Counted from the stretch's first letter, positions 26,484 to 36,074 are shown. The stretch: 51,064 bases of DNA from Bacteroidota bacterium (GCA_022571715.1 JACZXH010000018.1:1-51064), one strand, 5' to 3'. Notes: generated by a model from the sequence alone, not told the origin. Program-made: numbers and translations.

Positions 26484-29363
26484 TCAGGACGACTTGTTAC
26501 TGCCTGGTTTTAGTTTATCCTGGACTGATAGCGACTTTTCTGGAGCAGCGATAATGGCATCGGAGTTTTGTTTAAAAATGGCTTTGCGCAGCAAACTCTC
26601 TACTGGCAGGACGAGCAACGCAATGCTTACCTGTATAAAAAAATCAACAACAGGTGAGGTATCACTTCCGAGCTTGTATTCTGCAACAGTCTGCACAAAC
26701 TCCAAAATGAGGATCAATGTCAGGAATGCAAGTAACCGGCTTATTAGCCTGTAGCGCACCTTGGACCTGTTCAGCCGGATTGAGAGGACCAGGAGCGTGG
26801 TAAAAAACAGGACTTCCATTGCATAAAACCAAGGCCTCCTCCAGTACGGGGGAATAACCCGGAATGTAATAGGCTCAATTGCACTTGTTCGACCGAAGAC
26901 ATTTCGTGTTTGAAATTCTAGTGCATATTCTCCCGGAGGCAGAAAAGAGAAAGTAATAAAATTGTTGTTCGATGACCAGTCCGACCACTGCTCTGATAAC
27001 CCGGTAAGACGAAACTGGTACTCAATATGCATTAATCCTGAATAATCGGGCTGAACAAACCGGAAACTAAGCGAGTTATTTTCCATCTGAATATTGAGTC
27101 CGGAGGCTGGCGATAAAACTTCGGAAGCACTTCTGATCTCTTTCAGATATATCCCGTGACGCATCGATAGATTCACTTTATCAGGCTGCCTGATCCCGAA
27201 AATCTGATTGTTTTGTGTGACCACCCAATACGTATCATCTTCTTCTGAATAGGCGAGTTGCCGTATGTTATCAAACGCATTCAGAAATTCCATACCGTCG
27301 GTACCATACGTAGCGCCGAGTATATGCCATGTACTTCCGTTAAAAATCCATAACGAATGATCACTGCTCATAAAAATCTGATCAGGAGTGCCGTATTGGT
27401 CTTTCATCTCAATATCCTCCACTATTTCACGGTTTTCAGGATCATAATAAGAGTAGCCGGATGACTTCACAAAGATCATCCGGCCATCGTGTGGCACGGC
27501 ATAAGTTCGTTCAAAATAAGGATTATTGATCTTAAAAACGTCCACATCAATGAGTTCACCGTTTTCGAGCTCGATCCGGTAAATGGAATCAGCTCCACAA
27601 AGCCAGATATCTTTTCCGAATTCTGCAATCTGAAAAACAACATCTTCAAGTCCTTCAAGCAGGTTGCTTTCCTGCCATCCGTTTTGGGTCTTCTTGTATG
27701 TCAGAATCTCATTTTCATAGGTGGACGCAAACAACAGATCATTTTTATCTGAATAGTGCAAGTGCCTGACCGGAATTTCTGATATTACCTTGGAACTGCC
27801 ATCCCTGATTTCGTATATGCCGGATAAACTTCCGACGATTACCAGGTCATTCAAAGACAACATCAGGTCAGTTTTTGCCGGAATGCCCTCAATCTTTTTA
27901 AATATATAACGCACCGAAAGCAATTCCCGTTTGATCCTCCTTTCCCATTCCACAATTGTAGTTTCATGATTTTGCTTCTTACCGAATAATTTCGAAAAAA
28001 TGCCTCCTGAACTTTTTTTTGCGCCTGTTGTTGGCTTTACCTGATCTGCCCGGTTAACAGCTTCGGTTTGGTCTTTCCCGGATTTTCCGTTTTCCTTTTT
28101 CTTATCATTTTTCTTTAAGAATGAAAACAACCCCTTTTTATTTTTCTGTTTACCAGAGGGTTTTGACGGATCAGTTGTGTCGGAAATGCGTTTAGATTTG
28201 GATTTTGAAGTGCTTTTTTTCACCTCTTTTTTCTGCGATTCAAGGGGTTGTATTTGAATGTAATATGCTGTTTCCTTATAATCTTCTACTTGGTCAAGAT
28301 AATAAACCCCAAGATTGGTACCTGCATACAGGTTATCTCCTTGTTTAATGATAGAAAGAATATTACCCTCAATACCCGGAATATTACTATAATTCCGCAA
28401 CGATATGAGGGGTGCAATACGGGTAAACCCATAATCATGCGCCACCCAAACCCCATTGTCGCTGTCTGTTAAAATGGTATAAACCTGGTTGTCGGGCAAG
28501 CCCGTGTGGTAGTTTATAATACCGTCAATTTTCTCCGATTTTGAATTGACAAATGCTACACCACCTGACAAGGTCGAAACGGCGATTAGCGTATCACCCA
28601 CCCAAATCAATCTGATTGGATTCGACCCGCCAATATAACCCTCGTCATCTAACGTCAGTTGCATAAGTGAATCACCTCTGTTGATCCAGATATTGCCATC
28701 GGAAGTAAGTATGGCACTTTTTAAATTCGATCTTTCTTCAATCCATATAATTTCCGAATCAATGGAATCAAATGCATCGAAATGGGTAATATCTTGATAT
28801 TTATTCGATAGTTTAAGCAATCCGGCATCATGTGTGTCGATCAGAATTTCGTTTTTGTAGCTAAAAAGGTTCCTGAATTTCTGACCTGTATCTGTTAAAT
28901 GAATCGATAATGAATCGGAATCCGGTGAATACGCGTATAAACGATTTTCGGTAAGGAACAAAATATCATCGCGATAACCGGTTGCTGAAATTATATCATC
29001 AATTTCCGGTCCGTTACGGATAATCTGAAAATCGAGCTGACTCTTTTCATTCCACGAGATTTTACCTATCAGATCCCTGCCACCTGCATATACGGTGTTG
29101 TCATGGGCAACCACAAGCTGAAAAATTGCAGCAGGAGAAGGGAAAAGTTTCCATGTCTGGCCATCATACTGAATAACTCCCTTTCTGTTGGCAATCCAAA
29201 TGATACCATTCTGATCCTGAACAAGGCTGAAATTCACATTATCGAAAAGATCCGAAGAAGGTAAATGATGTGTAAGAAAATAATCTCCATCCTGGCTGAA
29301 TGTATTCATTCTTGACAGGATGATGCATAAAAACAGTATAATAGCTATACGGGTAATATTCAC
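26484..29363 (-). CDS. Propeller-type sensor-like protein (Reg_prop/Y_Y_Y) without kinase domain
   Basis: 959 aa, GTG start at 29363 behind AAAGGAG. Signal peptide about 1-23. Residues about 30-370 and 470-730 are beta-propeller blades of the two-component-regulator-propeller kind (for example DQNGIIWIANRKGVIQYDG and SDNGVWVAHDYGFTRI). Between them, about 374-468, is a Lys/Ser-rich insertion with two related amphipathic segments (KKGLFSFLKKN and SGGIFSKLFGKK). A Y_Y_Y domain (about 730-835; YQFRLTGLSEQWSDWS) precedes three transmembrane helices. Hybrid two-component sensors of this layout carry a kinase next, but here the protein ends in a short polar tail. It is 71 nt after recG on the same strand. 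Confidence 0.85.
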   Translation of the reverse strand: MNITRIAIILFLCIILSRMNTFSQDGDYFLTHHLPSSDLFDNVNFSLVQDQNGIIWIANRKGVIQYDGQTWKLFPSPAAIFQLVVAHDNTVYAGGRDLIGKISWNEKSQLDFQIIRNGPEIDDIISATGYRDDILFLTENRLYAYSPDSDSLSIHLTDTGQKFRNLFSYKNEILIDTHDAGLLKLSNKYQDITHFDAFDSIDSEIIWIEERSNLKSAILTSDGNIWINRGDSLMQLTLDDEGYIGGSNPIRLIWVGDTLIAVSTLSGGVAFVNSKSEKIDGIINYHTGLPDNQVYTILTDSDNGVWVAHDYGFTRIAPLISLRNYSNIPGIEGNILSIIKQGDNLYAGTNLGVYYLDQVEDYKETAYYIQIQPLESQKKEVKKSTSKSKSKRISDTTDPSKPSGKQKNKKGLFSFLKKNDKKKENGKSGKDQTEAVNRADQVKPTTGAKKSSGGIFSKLFGKKQNHETTIVEWERRIKRELLSVRYIFKKIEGIPAKTDLMLSLNDLVIVGSLSGIYEIRDGSSKVISEIPVRHLHYSDKNDLLFASTYENEILTYKKTQNGWQESNLLEGLEDVVFQIAEFGKDIWLCGADSIYRIELENGELIDVDVFKINNPYFERTYAVPHDGRMIFVKSSGYSYYDPENREIVEDIEMKDQYGTPDQIFMSSDHSLWIFNGSTWHILGATYGTDGMEFLNAFDNIRQLAYSEEDDTYWVVTQNNQIFGIRQPDKVNLSMRHGIYLKEIRSASEVLSPASGLNIQMENNSLSFRFVQPDYSGLMHIEYQFRLTGLSEQWSDWSSNNNFITFSFLPPGEYALEFQTRNVFGRTSAIEPITFRVIPPYWRRPWFYAMEVLFFTTLLVLSIRLNRSKVRYRLISRLLAFLTLILILEFVQTVAEYKLGSDTSPVVDFFIQVSIALLVLPVESLLRKAIFKQNSDAIIAAPEKSLSVQDKLKPGSNKSS

Positions 29364-29368
29364 TTTAG

Positions 29369-29375
29369 CTCCTTT
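29369..29375 (-). promoter_or_regulatory. Shine-Dalgarno AAAGGAG before a GTG start
   Basis: On the minus strand AAAGGAG lies 5 nt upstream of the GTG at 29363. It supports that start, which also precedes a clean signal peptide. Confidence 0.55.
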
Positions 29376-29434
29376 GGAAAGCTAAAGTTAAAAAAAGCTC
29401 ATGACAAACAAGGACGCTAGGCTGTTTTCGGAAC

Positions 29435-31531
29435 TCAACTTATCCGGCTCCAGTTCACAGCTGTTTTTTTCAGTGAATCAATATGCTTTCGAATTGGCAA
29501 GTTTTCAGGACTGTTTAAAAGTGGGTCTTTATCGAGAAGCAGGATAGCCTCATCACGTGCTGTCTGCAATATAACGGCGTCTTTACTGAGGTCAGCAAGA
29601 AGCAGATCCAATACCCCGCTTTGCTGCGTGCCCATCAAGTCGCCGGGGCCACGCAATTTCAGATCAACATCCGCAATATCAAATCCATTGGTAGTACGTA
29701 TCATTGTCTCGATACGGATACGGGCATCTTTTGACAGTTTATATTCTGTCATTAGGATACACCAGGATTGACCAGACCCTCTGCCTACACGACCACGAAG
29801 CTGATGCAACTGGGCCAACCCGAATCGTTCTGCATTTTCGATTACCATGATCGTAGCGTTTGAAACATCCACACCAACTTCTATCACCGTAGTAGCTACC
29901 ATGATTTTGGTTTCTCCTTTTATAAATCGCTGCATTTCATAATCCTTGGCATCCGGTTTCATTTTGCCATGCAAAATACTTACTGGGATTCCAGGAAAAG
30001 CCATGCAGATGCTTTCGTAGCCATCCATCAGGTCTTTCAAATCTGATTTTTCGGATTCTTCTATGAGCGGATAAACCACATAAATCTGGCTTCCTTTCCT
30101 GATCTCCTCTTTCATAAATCCGAATACCTTTAGGCGCATGGAATCATACCGGTGAAGTGTTTTCACAGGTTTCCGGCCGGCAGGCATCTCATCGATTACT
30201 GAAACATCCAGGTCGCCATACAATGTCATAGCAAGTGTGCGTGGAATTGGGGTGGCTGTCATCACCAGCATATGCGGATAGTAGTTCGAATTTTTTTGCC
30301 ATAACTTTGAACGCTGGGCAACGCCGAAGCGGTGCTGCTCATCAATGACTGCCAACCCCAGGTTTTTAAACCGGACAATATCTTCCAGCAAGGCATGTGT
30401 TCCGGTAAGTATGTGCAGGCTTCCATCGAGCAGCATCTGGTGAATGATCTTTCTTTCGCTGGTTTTGGTTGATCCGGTGAGCAAACCCATATGAAGGCCC
30501 ATCTTTGAAGCCAGGGGTTTAAGTCTGTTGTAATGCTGGATAGCCAGTATTTCTGTGGGAGCCATCATTGCAGCCTGAGCATCTCCGTTTATTACCAGCA
30601 GCATACAAAGAAAAGCCACAATCGTTTTACCGCTGCCCACATCGCCCTGGAGCAGACGGTTCATTTGCTTGCCCGAACGCATATTCCTGTAAATTTCCCT
30701 GATCACTCTTTTTTGTGCTCCTGTAAGTTTAAAAGGCAGATGTTTGTTGTAGAACTCGGTGATAAGGTTTGTCTTGCTGAACACCATCCCCTTGAATTTC
30801 TCCATCCTGTAAACTTTCATTTGCAGAAGTTTGAGCTGAATATAAAATAGCTCCTCAAATTTCAGCCTGAACAGTGTCTTTTGAAGCATTTGATGATTGT
30901 CCGGGAAATGGATCTGGATCATAGCTTCCTTTTTTGGCATCAGCTTAAAAGATTGCATTACAGCTTCGGGCAATGTTTCATGGATATGGTTGACTGCTTT
31001 TTCCAGCAGTAAGGCCTGGAGTTTCATTAACGCCCTGCTGTCTAGAAATTTTGATTTGAGCTTTTCGGAAGTAGAATAAACAGGCTGAAGATATCCTGAG
31101 GTATCGTGATGTGGAGTGACGATATCCAGTTCCGGGTGAGCCATATTTAATTTACCGTGCCCGTAAATCGCGGGTTTTCCGAATATAACATATTCTACGC
31201 CTGGCTGCAGCTTTTTTTGTACCCATTGTAACCCTTTAAACCATACCAGTTCAAGTACACCGGTATCATCCTTTATGCGTGCAATTATCCTTTTTTTCCT
31301 GCCATAGCCTGCCGTTTCCAGAAATGTCAAAATTCCTTTTATCTGCACAAAAGGCATCCCATCTTTCAGTTCTGATATTTTGTAAAATTTAGTACGGTCT
31401 TCATATCGAAAAGGATAATGCTGTATTAAATCGGCATAAGTAAAGATATTGAGCTCCTTATTCAGCAGCACAGATTTTGCAGGTCCGACCCCTTTTAGAA
31501 ACTCTATGCGGGTTTCGAAAAATCCAGTCAT
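29435..31531 (-). CDS. recG: ATP-dependent DNA helicase RecG
   Basis: 698 aa, cytosolic. It remodels stalled replication forks and recombination intermediates. An N-terminal wedge/OB domain (about 1-230) is followed by the helicase core: Walker A GDVGSGKT, MAPTEILAIQHYNRL, the DEAD-box-like VIDEQHRFGVAQR, MTATPIPRTLAMTLYGDLD (motif III), then the second RecA fold with VATTVIEVGVDVSNATIM and QLRGRVGRG (motif VI). The C-terminal RGPGDLMGTQQSG is typical. It starts at the base directly after the gldD stop, with no gap, so it is translationally linked to the mutY-ssb-gldE-gldD cluster. RecG is known to bind the SSB tail, and ssb is in the same cluster. Confidence 0.97.
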   Translation of the reverse strand: MTGFFETRIEFLKGVGPAKSVLLNKELNIFTYADLIQHYPFRYEDRTKFYKISELKDGMPFVQIKGILTFLETAGYGRKKRIIARIKDDTGVLELVWFKGLQWVQKKLQPGVEYVIFGKPAIYGHGKLNMAHPELDIVTPHHDTSGYLQPVYSTSEKLKSKFLDSRALMKLQALLLEKAVNHIHETLPEAVMQSFKLMPKKEAMIQIHFPDNHQMLQKTLFRLKFEELFYIQLKLLQMKVYRMEKFKGMVFSKTNLITEFYNKHLPFKLTGAQKRVIREIYRNMRSGKQMNRLLQGDVGSGKTIVAFLCMLLVINGDAQAAMMAPTEILAIQHYNRLKPLASKMGLHMGLLTGSTKTSERKIIHQMLLDGSLHILTGTHALLEDIVRFKNLGLAVIDEQHRFGVAQRSKLWQKNSNYYPHMLVMTATPIPRTLAMTLYGDLDVSVIDEMPAGRKPVKTLHRYDSMRLKVFGFMKEEIRKGSQIYVVYPLIEESEKSDLKDLMDGYESICMAFPGIPVSILHGKMKPDAKDYEMQRFIKGETKIMVATTVIEVGVDVSNATIMVIENAERFGLAQLHQLRGRVGRGSGQSWCILMTEYKLSKDARIRIETMIRTTNGFDIADVDLKLRGPGDLMGTQQSGVLDLLLADLSKDAVILQTARDEAILLLDKDPLLNSPENLPIRKHIDSLKKTAVNWSRIS

Positions 31532-32152
31532 TTATTGAGGGTAGAAATAATCTCCGGAATGTTTCCATTCCAGCGTATTCAACAAATGTATGATGTCCTT
31601 TTTTACATATTCGATCGACGGGGCCAGCGAATCGTTTTTTGTTGCGGTATTAAAATAAAGCGCACCCCGCAAAAAATGATTTACCGAATCTGTAATAACA
31701 AACTGAAACTGACTGGGAACTTCTCCTTCAAGTTCGGATATAATTGCGGTATGCCCATTAGGCGTTTTCAGGATGGACTCATCGATTGCGTAAGCTTTTA
31801 TCATATGTTTCGACGTAAGTTTAAACGCATCGTTCAACAATCCGTCAAGCGTATCTGCATTTTGATAAACAGGTTTATACGAAATATTGATACTGGCATC
31901 TATTCCCGGATAATATATGTTTATCCAGTATGGTTCGTGAAGCCATGATGTATCCGCCGAGATCTCTGCGTGAACAGAATACTCAAACATATATGGGAAG
32001 GTGTCGGTAAGGTACGTATATTTATGAACGGGAAGATCTATCCGGTTATACCCTTTTGGTTTAGGCATAAAGTCTTTTTTACAGCAGGTAAAAAGAATAA
32101 TAAAAAATAACGAATAAAGTTCAGGATGTTTTAGCCACAGTAGTTTCTTCAT
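31532..32152 (-). CDS. gldD: Gliding motility lipoprotein GldD
   Basis: 206 aa from the ATG at 32152; a second ATG 15 nt upstream at 32167 is possible. Lipoprotein-type signal with a Cys pair in LFTCCKKDF, followed by the GldD hallmark [13 protein letters not shown] and the FPYMFEYS block. GldD is a cell-envelope lipoprotein required for gliding and type IX secretion in Flavobacterium; its presence here is known biology for gliding Bacteroidota. It overlaps the end of gldE by about 32 nt and abuts recG, so expression should be tightly coupled. This is the main evidence in the window that the organism has the gliding/T9SS machinery. Confidence 0.94.
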   Translation of the reverse strand: MKKLLWLKHPELYSLFFIILFTCCKKDFMPKPKGYNRIDLPVHKYTYLTDTFPYMFEYSVHAEISADTSWLHEPYWINIYYPGIDASINISYKPVYQNADTLDGLLNDAFKLTSKHMIKAYAIDESILKTPNGHTAIISELEGEVPSQFQFVITDSVNHFLRGALYFNTATKNDSLAPSIEYVKKDIIHLLNTLEWKHSGDYFYPQ

Positions 32153-33482
32153 CGCCTGTTGATTCATTGATAAAAACCTTTATTTTCTTGATCCGGCGTT
32201 TATCTACAGCCTCCACTGTAAAAACGTATTTGCCAAAAACGATCTTTTCTTCCACTTGCGGTAATTTTGAATGAAGCTCAAGAATCAACCCGCCAAGCGA
32301 CTCGCTTTCGCCCTTCACTTCTTCAAAGACAGAGGGCTCTTCACCCACTATTTTACAAAAATCATTCAGCGAAGTTTTACCTTCAAATATATAGGTGCTT
32401 TCATCCAGCTTGTGATGGGCTATTTCATCTTCATCAAATTCGTCTTTGATCTCACCCACAATTTCTTCAATCACATCCTCGAGCGTTATCAGTCCGGAAG
32501 TTCCGCCATATTCATCAACCACGATAGCCATATGCACCCTTTTTACCTGAAAATCGCGAAGCAGCGTATCAATTTTCTTATTTTCCGGTACAAAATACCC
32601 GGGTCTTAATAGCTTTTGCCACTGAAACTTTTCACCTTTATTAAGATGAGGAAGTAGATCCTTGATATACAAAATACCTTCGATATTGTCTATTGACTCA
32701 CGGTAAGCAGGTATACGGGAATAGCCCGAGTCGTTGACGATCTTCAACAATTCATCAAATTCGATTTCTATATCCACGCCGGTTATGTCCACCCGGGAGC
32801 GCATAACCTGACGTGCTGAAATGGTACCAAATGCGATAATACTTCTAATTATTTCCTTTTCCTCCTCACTGGTTTCTTTATCGGTTGTGATCTCAAGCGC
32901 CTCGCTCAACTCTTTCATTGAGATATCGTATCCTTTCTTTTTCAGCCGGGTCTCCACTACGTTACTTATTGCCATTAAAAACATAGACATAGGTATTAAT
33001 ATGGTATTGAAAACTGAAAGCATCAGCGAAGTGCGTCGGGCAAACTTCAGGTTGTTCTGTGTGGCATACACTTTGGGGATGACTTCACCAAAAAAAACAA
33101 TGAAAAAAGTAATACATAATGTAAGTATAACGATGATCCTGCCTTCGGTAGTTTGAGAACCGGTAATCCGCCACATCATAAATGTAGCGAGCGTTATAAT
33201 GGCCACATTGATAGTATTATTAAGAATGAGTATGGTGGCCAGTAGCTGTTTAGGATGCTTTAGAAGTTTAACAATGGCTTTGTCGGCTGCTTTGTTGCTT
33301 CGCAGACAGCTGTCGAAATGGCCGGGCTCAAGAGAAAAAAAAGCCACTTCGGATCCGGATACCATTGCGGACAAAACAAGAAGTACGACCAGTAGTCCTC
33401 CACCTATTGAATAATAGGTAAATGAAGATACGAATATGATTACCAGAATATAACTGGGAGGGTCATCTATGGTTGCTTCCAA
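32121..33482 (-). CDS. gldE: Gliding motility-associated protein GldE (CNNM/CorC-HlyC family)
   Basis: 453 aa. A DUF21/CNNM transmembrane domain with four hydrophobic segments (about 10-190), including [20 protein letters not shown]. Two CBS domains follow (about 215-345; [40 protein letters not shown]), then a CorC/HlyC C-terminal domain (about 350-440). Such proteins are linked to divalent cation (Mg/Co) transport or regulation, and GldE can partly compensate for loss of GldD-related function in Flavobacterium. It lies 57 nt downstream of ssb and overlaps gldD. Its place in mutY-ssb-gldE-gldD separates it from generic HlyC paralogues. Confidence 0.93.
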   Translation of the reverse strand: MEATIDDPPSYILVIIFVSSFTYYSIGGGLLVVLLVLSAMVSGSEVAFFSLEPGHFDSCLRSNKAADKAIVKLLKHPKQLLATILILNNTINVAIITLATFMMWRITGSQTTEGRIIVILTLCITFFIVFFGEVIPKVYATQNNLKFARRTSLMLSVFNTILIPMSMFLMAISNVVETRLKKKGYDISMKELSEALEITTDKETSEEEKEIIRSIIAFGTISARQVMRSRVDITGVDIEIEFDELLKIVNDSGYSRIPAYRESIDNIEGILYIKDLLPHLNKGEKFQWQKLLRPGYFVPENKKIDTLLRDFQVKRVHMAIVVDEYGGTSGLITLEDVIEEIVGEIKDEFDEDEIAHHKLDESTYIFEGKTSLNDFCKIVGEEPSVFEEVKGESESLGGLILELHSKLPQVEEKIVFGKYVFTVEAVDKRRIKKIKVFINESTGDEETTVAKTS

Positions 33483-33539
33483 TACGCTCCTAAACGTTAA
33501 TTAAACTAAATTTACTGGATTTTGTGTTAAGAAAAAAGT

Positions 33540-33995
33540 TCAAAACGGTAAATCATCCTCTTCCTCAGACTTAATGTTAGCTGGAATTTCCTCAGATGTG
33601 GGTTGTACCGGCTCTGCTGCCTGTGCTGATGTTTCAGCAGGTGGCCCTGGAGTATCAGTGCCTCGCCTGCCGCCTAGCATGGTCATGTTGTCGCCTACAA
33701 TTTCGGTAGTATATCTGGTACCGGATTCACTTTCCCACGACCTTGTACGTAATCGGCCTTCGATATAAACCTGATCACCTTTTTTCAGGTATTTCTCGGC
33801 AATTTCAGCCAATCCTCTCCATAAAACGATGTTATGCCACTCGGTAATTGTTTTTCTTTCGCCTGTAGTCCTGTCTTTATAACTTTCTGAAGTTGCCAGC
33901 GAAAATGATGCCACTGCTACACCGCTTTCAAGATGCCTTACTTCAGGATCTTTGCCAAGATTGCCTATTAAAATCACTTTATTTACACCACTCAT
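33540..33995 (-). CDS. ssb: Single-stranded DNA-binding protein
   Basis: 151 aa. N-terminal OB-fold (about 1-108): [69 protein letters not shown] Pro/Ala-rich flexible linker leads to the acidic tip EEEDDLPF that recruits repair and replication partners. It forms a homotetramer. It lies 46 nt downstream of mutY and 57 nt upstream of gldE on the same strand. One of its usual partners, RecG, is encoded three genes further on. Confidence 0.97.
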   Translation of the reverse strand: MSGVNKVILIGNLGKDPEVRHLESGVAVASFSLATSESYKDRTTGERKTITEWHNIVLWRGLAEIAEKYLKKGDQVYIEGRLRTRSWESESGTRYTTEIVGDNMTMLGGRRGTDTPGPPAETSAQAAEPVQPTSEEIPANIKSEEEDDLPF

Positions 33996-34041
33996 ATTTA
34001 ATTTCCGTTTTTAGGTTAATTCGATTAAATATACCCATTAA

Positions 34042-35121
34042 TTAAAATGATTTGAAATATGATTTCAAAAAGTTATCAACCAATACGGGTTTAGGCAAAT
34101 TTACAATTTCCTCAATGGAATAGAAACGCAAGGCATTCCTTTTTGACAGCGTGATTCGTTTTAGTGCCGTATCAGGATTGAGAGATAGTTCATAGAATCT
34201 TGAATAAATTCGCTGATGACTGAGAATATGCTTGTGATCATTGCCAATTTTACATATGGAGATGCCTCTTTGTAGTAAATCAACTAAAAATGGATCCTCG
34301 AATTCATCCGGATCCAGCAGTTTCGTTTTTTCTATCAGGTAAAAGTCAAAAAGTCCCTGCCAAATATCTCCGGTTTTTCGTTTATTTAATGAGATTTTTT
34401 GCCGATCACGAATTATTATATAATTGAAATACCTGTCACGTGGTTTTTTAACCTTTGACTTATATGGGATTTCTTTTTGCCAGCTGTTGGCAAATGAGAT
34501 ACAACGATTTTGTAATGGACAATCCATGCATTCAGGATTTGCTGGAAGGCAGACAGTTGCCCCGATTTCCATAACAGCCTGATTAAATATATTGGGCAAT
34601 GATTTCGAAATCATCTCATTTGCTAATGCGCGAATGGTGTTTATCGTTGAAATGGCTCTGATATCGTCGCGAATACCAAAAATCCTTGAAAATACTCGTA
34701 ATCCATTGCCATCTATTGCTGCTACCGGTTCATTAAAAGCAAAAGAAGCAATAGCAGCAGCCGTATATGGACCGATGCCCGGCAGCTTCAAAAGAGCTTC
34801 TGATGCAGATGGAAATTTTCCGTTATACTGGGTTTTTATTACTCTGGCGCATGCTAAAAGATTTCTTGCCCTGGAATAATAACCCAGTCCCTGCCACAGA
34901 CGCAGCACCTCTTTTTCGTCGGCACATACAAGTGATTCCAGATTGGGATATTTCTTTAAAAAATTCAAATAATAAGGCAATCCCTGATTCACCCGTGTCT
35001 GTTGCAAAATAATTTCTGATAACCAGATTCGATATGGATCTTTGGTTTCACGCCATGGTAAATTTCTTTTATTTTGGCTATACCATGTAATTAAAGCGGT
35101 GCTGAGATCAGGATGATTCAA
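34042..35121 (-). CDS. mutY: A/G-specific adenine DNA glycosylase MutY
   Basis: 359 aa. It removes adenine mispaired with 8-oxoguanine. The catalytic Glu lies in SEIILQQTRV, the helix-hairpin-helix is LPGIGPYTAAAIASFAF, and the catalytic Asp is in AAIDGNGLRVFSR. A 4Fe-4S cluster is formed by CLPANPECMDCPLQNRC (C-x6-C-x2-C-x5-C). The C-terminal ~120 residues are a MutT/NUDIX-like 8-oxoG recognition domain, including KTGDIWQGLFDFYLIE. It heads the minus-strand cluster and diverges from the HU gene; the 149-bp gap between them must hold both promoters. Confidence 0.97.
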   Translation of the reverse strand: MNHPDLSTALITWYSQNKRNLPWRETKDPYRIWLSEIILQQTRVNQGLPYYLNFLKKYPNLESLVCADEKEVLRLWQGLGYYSRARNLLACARVIKTQYNGKFPSASEALLKLPGIGPYTAAAIASFAFNEPVAAIDGNGLRVFSRIFGIRDDIRAISTINTIRALANEMISKSLPNIFNQAVMEIGATVCLPANPECMDCPLQNRCISFANSWQKEIPYKSKVKKPRDRYFNYIIIRDRQKISLNKRKTGDIWQGLFDFYLIEKTKLLDPDEFEDPFLVDLLQRGISICKIGNDHKHILSHQRIYSRFYELSLNPDTALKRITLSKRNALRFYSIEEIVNLPKPVLVDNFLKSYFKSF

Positions 35122-35180
35122 AATTGGAAGAAAATATCTAAATTTTATATTGACCGGCGAAACATTTTTAACCGGATATA

Positions 35181-35211
35181 TTTAAAAACATCAACTATTC
35201 TTTTATTTTTG
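35181..35211 (+). promoter_or_regulatory. Putative sigma-A promoter of the HU gene
   Basis: TATTTTTG (35204-35211) is an exact TAnnTTTG -7 element, with TTTA (35181-35184) 19 nt upstream in place of the TTTG -33 element. It leaves a leader of about 50 nt before the GTG at 35271. Confidence 0.55.
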
Positions 35212-35270
35212 AGCCAAATTTAGTTAGAATTGAGAATTTTAGAAATTGTTATAACTTAAATTTTATAGTC

Positions 35271-35579
35271 GTGACTAAAGCAGACGTAATTGCACAAATT
35301 GCAGAACAGACAGGAATTGATAAGGCTGACGTAACCGCAACGGTTGAAGCATTTTTTAGCGTTATTAAAAACTCGATGGCTGATGGGAAAAATGTTTATG
35401 TAAGAGGCTTTGGTAGCTTTGTAAACAAAAAAAGAGCGAGGAAGGTAGCACGGAATATTTCAAAAAACACTGCTATCATTATTGACGAACATTACATTCC
35501 CAGCTTCAAGCCTTCAAAGGTGTTTATGAAGAAGATCAAAAACAGCAGTGCAGTGAAGGCGATGGATAATAACGTATAA
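35271..35579 (+). CDS. hup: HU-family DNA-binding protein
   Basis: 102 aa, GTG start. N-terminal helices MTKADVIAQIAEQTGIDKAD, then the DNA-binding beta arms with the HU hallmark VRGFGSFVNKKRARKVARN and the arm tail PSFKPSKVFMKK. It forms a dimer that bends DNA nonspecifically and compacts the nucleoid. The basic tail after about residue 90 is slightly longer than in E. coli HU. It is divergent from mutY, an arrangement I know from other Bacteroidota, and about 330 bp upstream of the bS22-like/rng pair. Confidence 0.96.
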   Translation: MTKADVIAQIAEQTGIDKADVTATVEAFFSVIKNSMADGKNVYVRGFGSFVNKKRARKVARNISKNTAIIIDEHYIPSFKPSKVFMKKIKNSSAVKAMDNNV

Positions 35580-35777
35580 GTTATTGCCCCCTGGCCAACA
35601 GGCTAGCAAACCATATTTTTTTTCTGTAGATGCAGCCAGAGTAGGTGGATGGATACCTGTAATTTAGGTTAACTGTGTTCGTGTATTCTGGTTACATCGG
35701 CTTTCAATATATTTATAAAAATATTGTTTATATGTTAAAGCATTATCGAACGCAATCATTATTCGAAAAATTTCTGC

Positions 35778-35785
35778 TATCTTTG
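35778..35785 (+). promoter_or_regulatory. -7 element of the bS22-like/rng transcript
   Basis: TATCTTTG matches TAnnTTTG. A start about 8 nt downstream gives a leader of roughly 120 nt before the small ribosomal protein gene at 35913. No convincing TTTG is present at the -33 position. Confidence 0.5.
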
Positions 35786-35807
35786 CAAACCATTTGGCAG
35801 GATCGTG

Positions 35808-35819
35808 CCCTGTACAGGG
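35808..35819. promoter_or_regulatory. Perfect 12-bp palindrome CCCTGTACAGGG in the leader
   Basis: Self-complementary over all 12 bases, just after the likely transcription start and about 95 nt before the bS22-like gene. It is GC-rich in AT-rich surroundings. It could be an operator or part of an RNA structure with the neighbouring GTG and GGC bases; I cannot say which. Confidence 0.4.
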
Positions 35820-35912
35820 GCTAGACCGGATTGTATGTATGTTTTAACGATTCTGATATTAAAAATCAAAAGTTTGAGAAACAATTACGAATAAATAAAT
35901 ATATTTTGAATT

Positions 35913-36005
35913 ATGCCTTGCGGTAAAAAAAGAAAAAGACATAAGATTGCTACGCATAAAAGAAAGAAGCGTCTTAGGAAAAACAGACATAAGAAGAAAT
36001 CATAA
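35913..36005 (+). CDS. 30-aa AURKAIP1/COX24-domain small ribosomal protein (mS38/bS22-like)
   Basis: 30 residues, extremely basic: MPCGKKRKRHKIATHKRKKR followed by a similar Lys/Arg/His tail. I recognise this as the conserved Bacteroidota small protein with an AURKAIP1/COX24 domain, related to mitochondrial mS38 and mycobacterial bS22, which sits near the decoding centre of the small ribosomal subunit. It precedes the RNase E/G gene by 69 nt and is probably co-transcribed with it. It is too short for default gene finders and easily missed. Confidence 0.88.
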   Translation: MPCGKKRKRHKIATHKRKKRLRKNRHKKKS

Positions 36006-36074
36006 CAAATGAGCAGTAAGATTACTGATTTTATTGATTTCTAATAATAATAGAACATTTTAAATGAATCAATT

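Noticed and set aside
35581-35625. Hairpin plus T-run after the HU gene as terminator
   Set aside because: The stem is only four pairs (CCTG/CAGG) and the T-run begins about 12 nt later, too far for a confident call.
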